64,000 nt of DNA, taken from Sipunculus nudus. Taxonomy: Eukaryota; Annelida; Sipuncula; Golfingiida; Sipunculidae. Shown here piece after piece: positions 10,591 to 24,015 of this stretch (positions within the stretch are counted from its first letter, which is position 1; each line of letters starts with the position of its first letter). Below the pieces are notes generated by a model. That model had not been told where the DNA came from and made no database searches. It saw only the letters and a list, made by a program, of their open reading frames with translations. The translations under genes were made by a program, and so were the position numbers. The stretch spans positions 68,142,453-68,206,452 of the forward strand of contig CM049311.1 in NCBI GenBank assembly GCA_026874595.1. The letters are read 5' to 3'.

Positions 10591-13500
10591 GAGAAAATGA
10601 AAATCAGAAAGCCAGATATAGCAAAATTCAAACTGTAAATTGCACCTGTTATTTTTCATGAATAAAAAGAGGCAAGAATACTGTGGTAAGAATTCTGTGA
10701 GCTGACATGGGAAATGTCATGGCACAGGAATGAAGAATCACAATTTTCACAGCCAGGTCTACTTTTTTTTTTTTTTAACTGTTATAGCCGTAGCCAATTC
10801 CCCGGGTGCCTGACGGGTCTTGGCTTGCCTCTATTTAGCTATGAATATGCTGCAACATGCCTGCAGAACACTCTTCCACTCATCACGCCATCCCAGGATC
10901 TGGCTGCCACTTCAAAAGTCATGGTATAAATGAGGCCTGTTTAACACTGCAGCTGAGTTGAGACTGGGTGTCTCTTATATATAAATAGGACCTGGAACTT
11001 TCAGTGGCTATCTTATGGTGAGAGTGATATATATTTAAATGTGCCTGGTACACATATTACATGTCCACAGGCAGCCATATCTACCACCATGTAATTCTGC
11101 ATATTCAATTAAATAAATTGTATCATCACATCAATTCAAATTAAAACAATTCGGATTAGTAAATAGTCTTTTTTATAAAGGCATCCAACACCTTAATTTA
11201 AGGAGGGGCATCAAGAAAATCATAGAGTATCATTTGATTAATAAAATGTAAATATCTAATACCAGGACTCCATTAAGTACTGCTCTATCATTGTGGCATA
11301 CTACATGAAAAAACTGGTATTTCATAATTATCACCAAAAACTTATGGGTAAAGCTAAATGGAGTGAACGTTTACAAAAAAATTATGGTTAATAAGGTCTG
11401 GAGTCTTTATCAATAATTTTTGTGTTTTTGTCACAAATTAAAATGCTGTACAGATGCTAATAAATGTCATAATTTGGGAACATCTTCCAGCCAAAATAAC
11501 CACAATGGTCAAATGCCACAAGCATGATCAATAAATCGATCTTGTTTCAATTTCTTTGCCATCTGTGGAGTACACATGATAATTTCTTGACTGGTTTTAC
11601 ATGCAATTAATGCCTACTTGGTTTCTACAGCAACCATTACGCATCTTAATTGTGTGGAACTGAACCAGACTTAACAAATTTATCCATCCAGGCTAATCCA
11701 GGAGTAATTCCTTTGCCAGTACTTTTTCTCTACTTCTTATTTTATCAGTCCATTCCATAATATGATCTCTCAGTCAGCAATAAATCTGAATGAACCAGGA
11801 GCACCCAATTCATTTACTGCTGCCTGCAAAGTGAAAAAAAATTATTTGTTGTAATAAAAATAACTTCCCAGAGACATAACTTTATATTTTTCACAAAAAA
11901 AGCCACAAAAAAGTGCTTCCTACTTCTGTTTCACACATGAAGTGGCTCACTCATTGAAATAAGTCCAGAAACACGTCAACTTTAAGCAAGATAACTGCAG
12001 CCAAAATGTTTCAGACTGATCCTTTCCTTTGTGCTCCATTGCCATGAATAATGTTGCTAATTTTCTGAGGCATCTTTAAGAAACCCTATAAAAGAAGTCC
12101 ATAGCACATTATTTTCTTACAGCTGACACAATCGCATTTGTCATGAAAATCCTTTGAGGAAGACATGAATGTGATAACAAGATTTCTAAAGCACTCTTAC
12201 AAAACAGATAATTAGACGAAGATGAAAGCCTGGTTAAGATGAAATATTTCATTAATATTTAAACCATAAATGGTCTCCCTTCAAGCAAAGCATTAAAATG
12301 ATTTAAGAAAATTCCATTCAGCTTAACAGTGCTATTTCTATGGATACATTTAATTTTCTGTACACTTTATCTTTAACAAAGACCATTCACATTACAACAT
12401 GGAAGGTTGAAATAACCTTAATTCTAATTTAATTTTTGTAAATTAAATGCACAACACAAAACTGATGGTAAAATATCATACAACTAACAAATGGTATTCA
12501 TTCAGTTCATCTGTGAAATCTAAATGGTGATTACTGTAATAATTCAACTTAAAATTTAAAATAAAGATAATGAAAATAGAAAGAAATAAAATTTAAAAAG
12601 TATTTTAGAAAATTTGTATGACCAGTTTTGCAAATTTCTAGACCATCTGAAAATCTTATCTAGTGTTTATGGATTTTAAAGCATAACTCACCTGCTGGTT
12701 TATATATAACTTTGGCCTTTCCACTCCAGACACAATTTAAAAAGTCAATAGGCCTTACTAGAAAAAAGGAAAATGTCCTAAAATTTCTAAATTTCAGGCA
12801 TGGTTGAAGCAATATTGAAACTATTCCACTACTGAAATGTTGTCATTTTAAAGAGACATAGCAGAAGCTATATTAAGCCTATTCTTTCACACCATCTGTT
12901 CAGTTTTGATTTATACAAAAGTGTCCCAGTAAAACCATCCCACCAAATGGTCTCAGTACCTCCCATTCAGCTGCTTAACATCTTGTTTTGGTCCTGCTAT
13001 GAATGAATACGGTCCACATGTGTCTGTTTAGTACCATTACAAGGCTGCGTGACAAGAGGTCTGATTTTGCATATGTGCGACAGTTCCAAAACAAGGAGTA
13101 GTCCAAACATGAAAAAACATGGTTGTGAAACACTGGTTGTAAGCCTTGAAAAAAACCCCAGAAAATACAGGTGGCCATCACACTTTGTTTATATTGGTGC
13201 CAGTGATCATGCACCCATTGGGTATAGTACACTTTTCTGACACTTATATGCAGCAGTAAGCCAACAGTTTCATGCAGGGCAATATTTTGGCATGTACCAT
13301 TTATTTCAAAGCTAAGATGCTATTTTTGTGTTAATACAACATGCTTTGTTTGTGATTAGGTCCCTTCAAATATACAGGTTGATAACATGTCCTATTACAT
13401 GCCCCTCGATTTGAGACTGTATAAGAATTGTTCATGTTTTGAGGTTCTGCTAATGTCAGTTAGGCATGGCCGGGCCTTGTGTGACAATATGGCTAATGTT

Positions 13501-13950
13501 AATGTCAAGTCCTGGAAGGCAAGATTGGTTCTAGCCAGTTCCTGTCTGTGATGTCAAGAGATAATACATGGTATGTACAGGTTGCTTAGGAATATATGGC
13601 CTTATTCCCACCTTAGAGGTCAGGTAGGTAGGAAGGTGGCTAATGAGTTCACTCCATGTAATTCTTTATGATAATCATCCTCTGTATCCAATTCACAGCA
13701 TCTCATAGATCTACAGTCAAGTCTTAAGGCAGTCATTAAATCAATCAGCACTAACACAGAGCCTCAGCTATATATCAGTATGTTATTTCTTATGGTGTAA
13801 CTGAATTTCTTTTTCTAGTTCGAATCCTCACCATAAATAAAAGCATAAAGAGAATAACAGAACAAAAAAATATCAAACCAAATATTTCCAAGGAGTGGCA
13901 AACACAATCAGATTGTACCAAAATTGTTCATGAGATCAAAAACAATAATA
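10591..13950. other. Intergenic, largely unique sequence
   Basis: 3.4 kb without a recognised element or exon. It includes a poly(T) run at 10763 and scattered AT-rich low-complexity stretches. It is the longest interval in the first half of the window that shows no obvious internal repetition. UTR or distal regulatory sequence cannot be excluded. The 85-codon (13232-12975, -) and 63-codon (13049-13240, +) frames overlap antisense and show no family features. Confidence 0.35.
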
Positions 13951-14345
13951 ACTAGAACTGTGGCATCAGAAATGGCATAGTATCTTGAGACAATTAAGGC
14001 ATACCCCTCTAAAATAGGCCCCCTTTCATCTGAAGCATGAATTGACACTTTACAAGGCCAAGCCCACTGGGGTCAAGGTCACAAATTTCTAAGCATGTCC
14101 AACAATTTGGTGGAAACTTGGTATCAAATTGGGAAAAAAATGCTGTTATTCAAAAGTTATGGGGTTAAGAAAAATCCTATATATTCACAGATTTGACCTT
14201 AAAGACCAAGGTCAATGTCACAAGTTTTCCGGCATGTCTGTAATATTGGATGAAACAATTTGAAGAAAACAGACACAGTACTTCATAAGTTATGGGGCTC
14301 ACAAATCCTATATAATCTAAGTTAAAATTTGACCTTGAAATCCAA
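13951..14345 (-). mobile_element. Probable HINE-type fragment ending AACTAG
   Basis: Begins AACTAGAACTGTGGCATC, so its minus-strand end reads ...TTCTAGTT like the 3' tails of families B-D. The body has GGTCAAGGTCAC-type units (14072, 14205, 14340) typical of these elements. I could not find a convincing terminal hairpin or the opposite end, so this is tentative. Confidence 0.4.
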
Positions 14346-14359
14346 GGTCAATATCACCA

Positions 14360-14640
14360 GTCTGACCTGCTTCTTTGGCTCAGGGGTACAGCACAGGGCA
14401 AAAGCCGGGAGATCATGAGTTCGAATCTCAGCCGAGGCGGTGAAATTTTTTACGATTGGCCCCAGGCACCCAGGGTGAGCACTCTGCAGGCTTAATGGGA
14501 AGACTGTTCCCAACAGCCTTGTTTCACTCACAAACCAGTGCGCCTTTCGGGGTTCCTTGGAGTCAAGACCCAGCAATGGGGATGATTACACACATAGGAA
14601 CCACAGGTGCAGTAGTCACTGGGCCTGGTTGATGACAGGA
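14360..14640 (+). mobile_element. tRNA-derived SINE
   Basis: A pol III A box TGGCTCAGGGG (14376-14386) and a B box GTTCGAATC (14419-14427) lie 33 bp apart in a tRNA-like context with a GCCGAGGC stem remnant. A body of about 200 bp follows, containing GCCCCAGGCACCCAGGGTG and CGCCTTTCGGGGTTCC. The 3' end meets a family A element at 14644. The length fits a tRNA SINE. A minus-strand frame of 84 codons across it is a shadow. Confidence 0.72.
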
Positions 14641-14643
14641 TAT

Positions 14644-17600
14644 AACAAAGGGACCTATGGGTCACTGTGCTCTGCTGAAGTTGACCTTATAGGTAAAAAT
14701 AAAAAATAATATCAAATGGAGATAAAGTGTGAGAGGAAGAGGTTATATAGGCCATGGTTGGTTAATATGAATGGTTTGTATTGATGAGTAAGAAATTGTT
14801 GTAAATAATATTTTGTGACCTGACTGTGACGTGTTTCCTTATGTTGAAACTGAAGCATGTGAGCAGTTTGTGAAAAAATCGATCTGTAATATTACCATGA
14901 TCATTTGTTGGTTTTTGATAAAATGTTGACAGTTCAGCAGTTTTCACATTTTTTAATAAGATCTTTTTTTTATAATATATTATTAAATAATATTACAAAA
15001 ATTACAATTCACAGGTGCAAGGACTTGATGGTGTGTCTGGGGGGGGGGGTGTCTGGGGGGGGGGGGAATACTGGGAGTTACAACTTCTCTGTATATGCAT
15101 ACAGGATAATCACCAAAATTCAACAGTGCTTGCTGGATAAAAAAAAAATCATTCCAAATTACTGAATATTTAAAATGGATAGACAGACTGGTAGGCAAAC
15201 AGAGCTGATCACTTAATCTCTCATTCTACAGAGTCAGAATATTAATGAACAAATTTATGTATCAGATCCTCATTTTTTTATTTCAATTTTATTTTCAAGT
15301 TTGTAATGTTAATATTTTTCCAATAAAACATGTATATCTGAATATGAAAAACTAATTTATAATTATAATTGCATCATCATATATCTCGATTTTGTAAGAT
15401 AACAACACCAAAAAATATATTTTTTAATTTGCAAAACAATAAATATCTGGAAATAATACTTGAATCAGAATTCAGAATTTTAATTGTGCCTTTAGTTATA
15501 CATAATTTGGCTAATATTTTTTCAATTTATTCATATTGATGGGTTTAGTTTGTTAAAAATATTTATTAGAAAACTGATTTCTTTAACAAGTGACCTATGG
15601 GTCATGAGGCTCAGCTGCCAAGCATGACATGTGACATCATGGCTGAGATTCACAACTTTCATTCAAATTTTTTAAGAAACTATTTGCCAATTTTGTTGAA
15701 TCTTTCTATGATGACAAATATATATATCACATATGTCTGGTTAAAACACAGTTACGTAATGGTCTGAGGTAAAATGTATGGTAGTTGAGCCATCAGGAAC
15801 TAATCCCATAGCTTGCTTGATACCTGTCAGTCTCAAAAGGAACACCACACAGGCCAAATATAATATCAATATATATAGCAAAACCTCAAGGATATCCTTG
15901 CAATAATTACTGATAAACAGGTGCTTCTGTAGGAATTTTTATTCAATACAATCCAACTGTACTGAATTTTCATAAATGATGGTCATATTTTAAAAGAAAT
16001 CTTTAACCCAATGCAAGATTACATTAATATTCATCCCACTGCACTAAACAGTTGTTGAGATAATATCTTCAAAAGAAATTTAAAGATGGCTAGCTGGTGG
16101 CCATATTGGAATTCTGACAGGTCTGAAATCTGACAACAAACATCCTCTAAAAGGGACCAAACATAAAAAAAAATTCAAAACTGCAGTGACAAAAGGATTT
16201 CTAAGGAGGCTACCTGACAGACATACTAGATTTCTGACAAGTCTGACATTTGATATCACACATCCTCCAATAACAGACTAAACTTATGGCATTTGCTCCA
16301 AAGAATGTTACACTAATGAATGTCCAAAACAATTCAAAAGTCTTGATCAGGTAGGAGAGCTCTCATATCAGATTTATTGACATGCAAATGTAAAAAGTGT
16401 ACATCGAATATTTTTTTAATTATCACCTTTCTTTTTAGTGGGGTCGGCAGGGGCAAGTAAACTGCAAAACCTGAAAGAAAAGAAATGTAGAAAGCATCAC
16501 TAAGAGTCTTGTAAAACAAATAAAGCCATCCTAAATCCAGATACACACCCACATATTATCAGAAAAAAACACTTGCTGGTATATCTGATGATATGTATAA
16601 AAAATGTTTACATATCTAGGAAACTATTGCAATGATTCCAAAAAATAAACTGCAAAATGTTCCCATCATCTGATAAATCAGCACCTAAACCTTAATACAA
16701 TGCTCTCATAGTGTTAATGCCTGGCCAAAGCATTAAGTAATATCTCCTGCAATGGAGTATTTTTGTTATGAACTAATTTTCTTATCATGCAATGGGTTGA
16801 TACAAAAGGGAGTCATATATCACAAGTGTCACTCACAATTACAGCCACAAAGTGAAATGTACCAGTTGGAGTGCAATGGTTATATACATATAAAATCTTG
16901 AAAAATACAGATGGTCCACAAAGTTAGTTTTTATTGTGAACATCCCTGACCTATGACCTTGGCCTTTTGCCCACATATCAATTGGATTCTTTCTAGAGTG
17001 ATGGGTAACTCCTAACCACTTGAAACTGGATTAATCACTTGGCAACCAATGGGTGAATAACTTTGACCTGCAACCTTTAACCTGCTGACCCCAAAATCAA
17101 TAAGTTATTTATTCAAGCAAAAAGACCCATAAATATGAAGTTTGAGTCAAACTGAGTGATGCATAGATGTGGCATATGTGAAAGACTGAAGGTTTGGGTT
17201 GAACAGTTACACTTGAAATATGCTCACAAGCATTTAGAACAATTAAATATTGTGACCTTGACCTTTGACTTTTTGACCTCAACATCAATAGGCTTCATCC
17301 CTTATTGGTAGGTAAGCCATATATGACAGATGGAAGGTACAGATTGAAAAGTTTGCCTGAAAATGACTCCACGCAAGAAGTGGGTGCTGTGAACTTGACC
17401 TTTGACCTAAAAATCTATAGGATTTTTCTCCCACTAGGTAGGTGAGCCATATGTGAAAATCAATGGTTTGCATTGAAACGTTTGGCTTAAAATGCATCCA
17501 CAAGCTTTTCAAAGAAGTGGGTCATGTGACCTTGACCTTTGACTTAGTGATCTCAAAATAATCATTGTTCTTCCCCTGTTGGTAAGTGAGCTGTATGTGA

Positions 17601-18527
17601 AAGATGGAAGGTTTGGGATAAAAATTTTGGCTATAAGAATTAATTCGGGGGGGGGGGGGTGCAAACACACCCCTTAACTCAGAGAATATAGGTTGCAGTG
17701 ACCTTATTTCAGATTTGCAAGGAGATCTTTTCATAGGGTTCATGATCCTAGCCCTTGCAGTAACGACTTGTGCCCTGCTAATGGCCAGATGGACAGACAG
17801 AAGAAAGACGGACAAAGATCCATCGCTATAGCACAGAATGCCTGAAAGTCTGCTGTGCTAAAAATGCTATACTACCACAACATTGCATCTTCTGAATTAC
17901 TCATTAAATTACATTTTCAAGAAAATTTTAGTATATTGGAATATTACAATTGTAAGGAAATAGTGTAAACAATAACAATAACTGCAGAACACATGGTGAT
18001 GAATGGGAGGGGGGATTGGTTTGATATGAGACAACTGAACACATGTCACAGAAGGGGATCTCCCACAGTGACCTGTAACAATTCACATACCCTGGCACAA
18101 CTGACCTCCAGTGACCAGAAGTGGCCTGCCTGCAACTGGATATTTTGCAATTGAATACAATAGAGCCTCTGAAAAAAATTCAATAAATGGCCTAAATTTT
18201 TAGCTTTTATTTTCAAATTTCAGAATTTAAAAAATTCAATCCTTATGTGTACCTGCTGCAAAAATTAAATCAAATGTACTTACAGGGAAAAAAACATGCC
18301 ATAGTCAAAGTTGGGCAAAATTTAAGGTACGGATTTTATATTTATGCTAATTACTTTAAAAATGTACAAAAGTCAGATCAAATCATGGGTATACAACTGA
18401 ATCTTGATTAAATAAAGTTATATCCCTTAAAAAAAGTCTCTAGCTTCAACAATTATCATTTAAAGTGGATAAATATCTTTCCTGATTTTTTACAATGTGC
18501 ATTATGTTAGGGCCCATAACTTTTATC
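14644..18527 (-). mobile_element. Family A Helentron-type element, interrupted by a nested copy
   Basis: The minus-strand 3' end is at 14644 (CAGAGCACAGTGACCC then ATAGGTCCC and TTTGTT). The body to 15584 matches the poly(C)-bearing segment of the copy at 55482 (for example 57880-58180). Homology then resumes at 17861 and runs to 18527, matching 56040-57070 in reverse complement. The gap is filled exactly by a second family A element (15585-17860). The 5' terminus is missing; the sequence meets a family C element at 18528. It contains poly(G) tracts near 15039 and 15056. Confidence 0.72.
15585..17860 (-). mobile_element. Family A element, full-length 2.28-kb copy nested in another A copy
   Basis: Both ends are visible. 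The 3' end (15585) has AACAAGTGACC, TATGGGTCA and GGCTCAGCTG in the + reading. The 5' end (17860) reads, on the minus strand, AGCACAGCAGACTTTCAG then CTGTGCTATAGCGATG, a degenerate version of the AGCTCAGCTGAC hairpin. Its order of blocks matches 31722-33992 along nearly the whole length in opposite orientation (for example 16330-16560 against 33120-33360), so these are two copies of one subfamily. The array at 17040-17570 carries GACCTTGACC units. No protein encoded. Confidence 0.85.
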
Positions 18528-19963
18528 AACTAGAATACAGGTAGTCGACAAGCGACTACTTGTATCCACCAAAATCAGAGTGGAACAGGTGAAGTGAGGC
18601 ATGAATTGAGTGGCAAGGGGAAATAGAGTGAGGTGTGTTGCATATTATAGCATGGATGTCTGCAGCCGAAATGTGTATGTAGGTTGTGCCACCTACCACA
18701 AAATCCATAAAGCTGTCCAAGTTATATACATATGCAAAATTTAAGGCAATTAAATCAAACCACTACTGAGATATGAGTGATTTTAGCCCACAGCAGACAC
18801 AGATGGAAGCTGTGCAAAAATGGTTGCAGGTGGCCCCTCCAGTTTTGTGTATGATAAAGAGCTATATGAGATCTATACACATGCAAAATTTTGGCCAAAT
18901 CTGTCAATTCCTGAGATATGAGCTTGGATGTCTACAGCATAAACTAGAATGTAGGTGGGGCCACATGTCATAAAATCAAGAAAGCTGTCCAGGGTGTATA
19001 AACCTGCAAAGTTTTAGGCAGATATGTGAAACCACTGCAAAGATATGGGTGATTTTATCCAACAGCAGACAAACAGACGGACGCTGTGCATAAATTGTTG
19101 CAGATGGTGCCACCAGTTTTGCATATGATAAAGAGCTATGTGAGATCTATACACATGCAACATTTTGGCCAAATTGATCAAACGGTTCAAGAGATATGAG
19201 CTTGGATGTCTGCAGCGTAAACTAGAATGTAGGTGGTGCCACATGTCATAAAATCAAGAAAGCTGTCCAGGATGTATAAACCTGCAAAAATTTTAGGCAG
19301 ATATGTCAATCCACTGCCAAGATACGAGTGATTTTATCCTAAGGCAGACAAACAGACGGACACTGTGCAAAAATGGTTGCAGGTGGAGCCACCAGTTTTG
19401 CGTATGATAAAGAGCTACGTGAGATCTATACACATGCAAAATTTTGGTCCAATCAGTCCAACGGTTCCAGAGATAAAGGCATGGATGTCTGCAGCGTGAA
19501 CGTAAATGTAGGTGGCGCCACCTGTCATAAAATCAAGAAAGCTATCTAGGATGTATACGCATGCCGAATTTCAGAAGAATTAGTCAAACCACTGCAAAGA
19601 TATGAATGGTTTTAACCCAAGGCAGATGAACAGATGGACACTGTGCAAACATGGTTGCAGGTGGCGCCACCTTTTGTTGTGTATGTTATAAAGCTATCCC
19701 AGGGCTACATTTGTGTAAAAAAATTTTCCTGATCGGTCAAACGGTTCACGAGATATATGGGTTTATGTGTGGAAACAGACGCTCTAACGGACGCTGGGCA
19801 GAGAGGAAAGGTCAGAGGTCAAGGTCACTTGGTAAGCACCAGTTCACATGTGACCCGATAATTTGTGTAAGTTTCGGAAAAATCCGTCCAGTAGTCTCAG
19901 AGGAGTTCTCCATAAACGAACGCCGCGGCGGCGGAACCCGGTCAAAAACATAGTATCCGATAC
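18528..19963 (-). mobile_element. Family C Helentron-type element, near full length
   Basis: On the minus strand the 3' end shows TTTTGGTGGATAC (reverse complement of the family 5' end), a GTAGTCG-CTTG-TCGACTAC hairpin and the tail ATTCTAGTT at 18528. The 5' end at 19963 keeps GTATC and the following ATACTATGTTTT and CGCCGC-rich block, but most of the terminal hairpin has been deleted down to GTATCGGATAC. Inside are four units of ~279 bp (anchors near 18658, 18929, 19207 and 19487), each with GGTGGCGCCACC or a variant and ACAGACGGAC. The copy at 62674 supplies the intact 5' end. Confidence 0.82.
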
Positions 19964-20049
19964 AATAATCAGAGTTATAATCATGATAACTGCAAAGCAG
20001 AGCAACCCCTCGCACAGGAGCATTATTAGACTGGATGTATTAATCATTT

Positions 20050-22261
20050 GGTAAAAGAATTAAAGTGGGCCAGCTCTGTGACAATGACCTTAATTGTGAC
20101 CTCAAAATCAATATGATTCTTTCTCAATTGGTAGTTGAGCCATATGTGAAAGATTGAAGGTTTTGGATCAAAACTTTGGCTTAAAATGCATCCACAAGCT
20201 TTCTCAAGCAGTGGGTCGCTGTGACCTTTGACCCCTGAAATGCATCCACATGCTTTTTTAAGAAGATGGTCCCGTGACCTTAAACCTTTGGCCCTGTGAT
20301 CTCAAAATTGATTGGGTTATTAATCTGTGGGTGGGTGAGCCATATGTGACCATAAGGTTTTGGTTAAATGGTTTGTCTTAAAATGTGTCCACAAGCCAAT
20401 ACTGCATGCATGCATAAACAGAGGCATCTAATGATATCATCTCCATCAATTTTTTGGCGAGGGGATAATAACTGAAAACTAAAAGTGTGAGCCACATGTA
20501 CACCTCCACCAGGATTTAAATAAACTATTCCTGTGTTCTGCATAGAATGTCTGTCACAGTGAGTTCACCAACTCAGTGGTTGGATCACAGGTTAGCTCAG
20601 CTTGTTAGAGCATAAATGGCCCCTAATACTGGACTATTTCGATGGAAAAGAATCCTCTGAATAAATTAAAAAACATTTTGGTGAATCAAATTACCCTGAA
20701 ATGTTCACAGACTGTTTCTTGGGGGATACCCTAATCAGCCACAAATTTTCATTAAAATCTGTTCATAACTTTTTGAGTAAACCTGTTACAAGACAAGCAA
20801 ACCAACTTAGGGAAAATATGATACCTTTACAACCAAACAGAGGTATAATAATTAAACACAGACATTGTAAAAACATTACTGTATTCAATACTGCATATTT
20901 TACATTGACAAATTTTAGTCATATCCAGTAAGGTGAGCAATGTTTGTTATATCAATTAAGCAAAAACAGTTGAAGTCCAATTTAAACATTCAAAAGTGAG
21001 TCATAAGTAAAAGAAGAATGCTTTAGACAATAAGTTTGGCTTAAAATGTGTTCACAAGCTTTTTAAAGCAATGGGTCATGTTACTTTAATCTCTGAACGC
21101 AAAATTACAAAGCCCCTCCTCTATTAGCCAGTAAGCCATATGTGAAAGAATGAAGGTTTGGAATTAAAACTTTAGATATAAATGTCCCTGCAAACTTTTA
21201 AAAAAAGTAGGTCTAATATAGTATGCCCTTGACCTTGGACCTAAAGAGTTCTTCCTCTATATGAAGACAAGCTGTATATTAAAGATAGAGGGTTTTACAT
21301 AAAATAGTTTGGCTTAAAATGTGTCCAGAATCCGAGAATGGAATCATAACTGGACATATGGATGGATGGTAGGACCCACTACAGGAGGCTTTACTACATG
21401 TACATCCCCTCAGGCTTCTTCATTGAGAGGGGATAACTAGTATGATTGATAAGCATATACAAGGTTTCAACACAGTAGATCAACCCAAAGCTGAGATACT
21501 GGCATGATAGTTGTCATTTGACAGTCTCAAAATACAGATCAAATTATGTAAATAAGAGGGTAAAATATTAAAATGAAACCACCAGTTTTCAGCAATTGAT
21601 GAAACAATTATGAATGAATAAGCGTACCTAGTGTCAGGACACTACATTAAACTACACCAGAGAAACTGCCAATATTGCTGTAATTTGGTGTATCAAAATG
21701 CAGCTTAAAAATCAAAAAAATTTTTTTTTAAAAGTAGGTAGTGAGGCTTCACCAGTCTTCGGCAAATGTAAAAGCTTGTCAGCATTATTAAACATACCAG
21801 GATTCAAGGACACCAGATGAAACTAAATTTGATATACTGCCACCATTACTGTTATTTTACAATCTCAAAAATAGAGAAAATTATGTGTTAATGTAAAAAA
21901 TAGCAACCAGTTTTCAGTATCAGATGAAGCTATTTAAGCCTAGATCATTGCAAAACACAAGATTCATGGGAATAAATGCATTGATTATTAGGGCACTTAT
22001 GTGACAAAATGTACAAACAGGAGGATAATTATTGGGCTGAGCAAACATGCCCCATGACTCAAAGAATATAGATCACTGTGGCCTTATTTTAGGTTTCCAA
22101 ATAGTTTTTTTTAAGGACCTCCCTGGATGTAAAGTTAGAAGTTTCTAGATCAAAGGATTTTGATTTTTTTGCCCTGATTATAAATGGGTGGCCAGAATTC
22201 AAAAGATAAAGGACAATGACCCATTACTATAGCTCAGCATGACTGAAAGTCAACTGAGCGG
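20050..22261 (-). mobile_element. Degenerate family A copy or copies, 5' end at 22261
   Basis: Blocks at 20060-20400 and 21010-21330 match the GACCTTGACC array of the 15585-17860 element. 22020-22261 matches its 5' part, ending on the minus strand with GCTCAGTTGACTTTCAG then CATGCTGAGCTATAG. The blocks are separated by unrelated sequence (20400-21010, 21330-22020), so this is one rearranged copy or several fragments. No 3' terminus is present. Confidence 0.55.
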
Positions 22262-22309
22262 AAAAGTTTCAAAAATACATATATAAAATATTGATCACAC
22301 TCAGTTTTT

Positions 22310-22790
22310 GGGACGGGTACTTGTATCTGCATCTGTACCTAGGTACACAATTAAGTACCTGTACCTGGCTGTCATGTGTGGGAAGACCTTGGTACCTGTA
22401 CCTTAAGTACCTGTTCCTGGTGTATCTATAAGGTACTCTAGGTACATGTGTGATAATGGAAATGGACACCAGGCTTGGGTCAATTACATGTATTAAGCTG
22501 TCACCCCTGTCACTGCAGTTACCTATTTCAGGTGGGGGTAATTACAGAGCATTCATCCCCTCTGTGCTGTGGGTGGACAAGGACTAGTTGATGGTCTACC
22601 TCCAACCTCTAAACAGGAAGTTCATTATGGCATAACCAGCAGAGGTAAAGAGCAAACAGAAAAGAGCATCAGTACCTGGACCTGTACCTAGGTACTCTAC
22701 AAAATTTCTGTACCTGTACCTGTATCTGGACCAGTACCCGACCATTTCACAAGTACCTGTACTTAGGTACTGTCACATGCACCTGGCCCA
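22310..22790. repeat. GTACCT-based short repeats in two blocks
   Basis: Blocks at 22310-22448 and 22672-22780 are built from TACCTGTACCT and the palindrome GTACCTAGGTAC (variants GTACTTAGGTAC, CTAGGTAC). A 220-bp non-repetitive stretch separates them. The blocks have the same motif set, so they look like one array split by unrelated DNA or two ends of one element. Confidence 0.7.
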
Positions 22791-23162
22791 AACCCTGGTT
22801 TTTATATATTTTAATCTTTTCTTTCTTTCATGATTACATGGCTGGCAGCATTCTGTCCCCTTAGTGACCATAACAGTACAGTATAAAGGATTTGTAATCC
22901 CTAAGAGCTATAAATTGTTCATCATTTTCCTGTTTTCCCCTGAATGTTTGAAGAAAGCAGTAAAATTTGTTGATTTAAATCCTGTATATGGCATTCAGTT
23001 TGTTTATATAGAGTACACATTTATGATTAAAAAAACAGGAAAACAAAAAAATTTATACTGCCTTAAAAGTTTAATGGTTTTGATACAGAAAAATGTGCAC
23101 TATAAAATATCAAAAGAGGCTATGCCATATTCGAGTGTATACACACACGCTATGTGTGTTTC

Positions 23163-23209
<47 letters not shown>

Positions 23210-23639
23210 CCAGAAGTCTGTTCATGGATGTTTCATTTGTAAAGTTAATGTTAATTTCATACATGTTTAATAAAAAGAAAATTCAAAATCTTTCAAAAAC
23301 ATATTAATTAATCTTAAAAATCAATCCACATAATTTACACGCACGGTCAAAGAAATTGATTTTCCTGTTAAGGTAAGTACTCTACATTCAGTCTGAATTT
23401 GCTCACAGGCTACATGTATATTTAAGTAAGTATTAGCCCGAACATTCAGCCTCAATTCAGGAATGGTTTAACAATAAAGAACAATTAAATAAGATTTGTT
23501 GGCGTCACAGACCTGTGGCTAAGATACCTGTAAGTAATTAAAATGAATGCATGCATGAATACATGTGGTAGCAATATTACTTATACTTTAAATGATATGG
23601 TCAATGAATTAACCACGTGTGCTGGCTTTAATTATGGTT
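22791..23639. other. Intergenic, with (AT)n at 23165-23203
   Basis: AT-rich sequence. A 147-codon frame (22864-23307) crosses the AT microsatellite, is rich in Ile/Tyr/Lys and shows no family features, so I do not call it a gene. Confidence 0.4.
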
Positions 23640-24006
23640 CCGCTCTGTTGGTATTCCAAACACAAGTCTCTCAAGAGACACACTCTTAATCAGTACCTGG
23701 TCCACACGTACTGCACTGCACGGCAGGTAAAACGGAAAACATGCAGACTGGATCCAGCTGGAGTGATTGCGCCTGACATTATACATTTATAGAATGTAAG
23801 TTGTAACACGTAATGAATTATTATAATAATGGTTACCTGTTCGGTTCTGTTTGTTACAGCTCAATCGCGTCACAACGGTTTTCTGTTTCCACTCACGGAG
23901 ACTGTTGCGACCTGTAAACGACCGAGTTGTCAAACTGACAAAATCTATAACTAAAGGGGGTTTCCCATTGTGTCGCATGAATCGTATGCTCCCTTACCAA
24001 ATGTGC
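23640..24006 (-). other. CpG-richer segment, possible exon or promoter of a minus-strand gene
   Basis: This stretch has more CpG than its surroundings (for example GCGTCACAACGG, GTTGCGACC, AACGACCG). A minus-strand frame of 63 codons starts at ATG 23978 and contains a donor-like CAG/GTAACC near 23836. It lies upstream of the FAM162 promoter in divergent orientation if the 3.1-kb transposon at 24016 is subtracted. I do not recognise a protein, so this is only a candidate. Confidence 0.25.
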
Positions 24007-24015
24007 TTGGGAATA
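24007..24015. repeat. 9-bp target-site duplication, left
   Basis: TTGGGAATA, repeated exactly at 27103-27111 on the other side of the TIR element. Confidence 0.92.

Noticed and set aside
10227-10659. Minus-strand frames of 83-140 codons
   Set aside because: Translation of a GA-rich tract; Ser/Leu/Phe low complexity, three overlapping frames, no domain.
20581-20640. tRNA gene candidate (GTTAGCTCAGCTTGTTAGAGC)
   Set aside because: Good A-box half, but no B box or acceptor-stem pairing follows; at most a SINE head fragment.
22864-23307. 147-codon plus-strand frame
   Set aside because: Runs through an (AT)n microsatellite, AT-driven composition, no splice or family signal.
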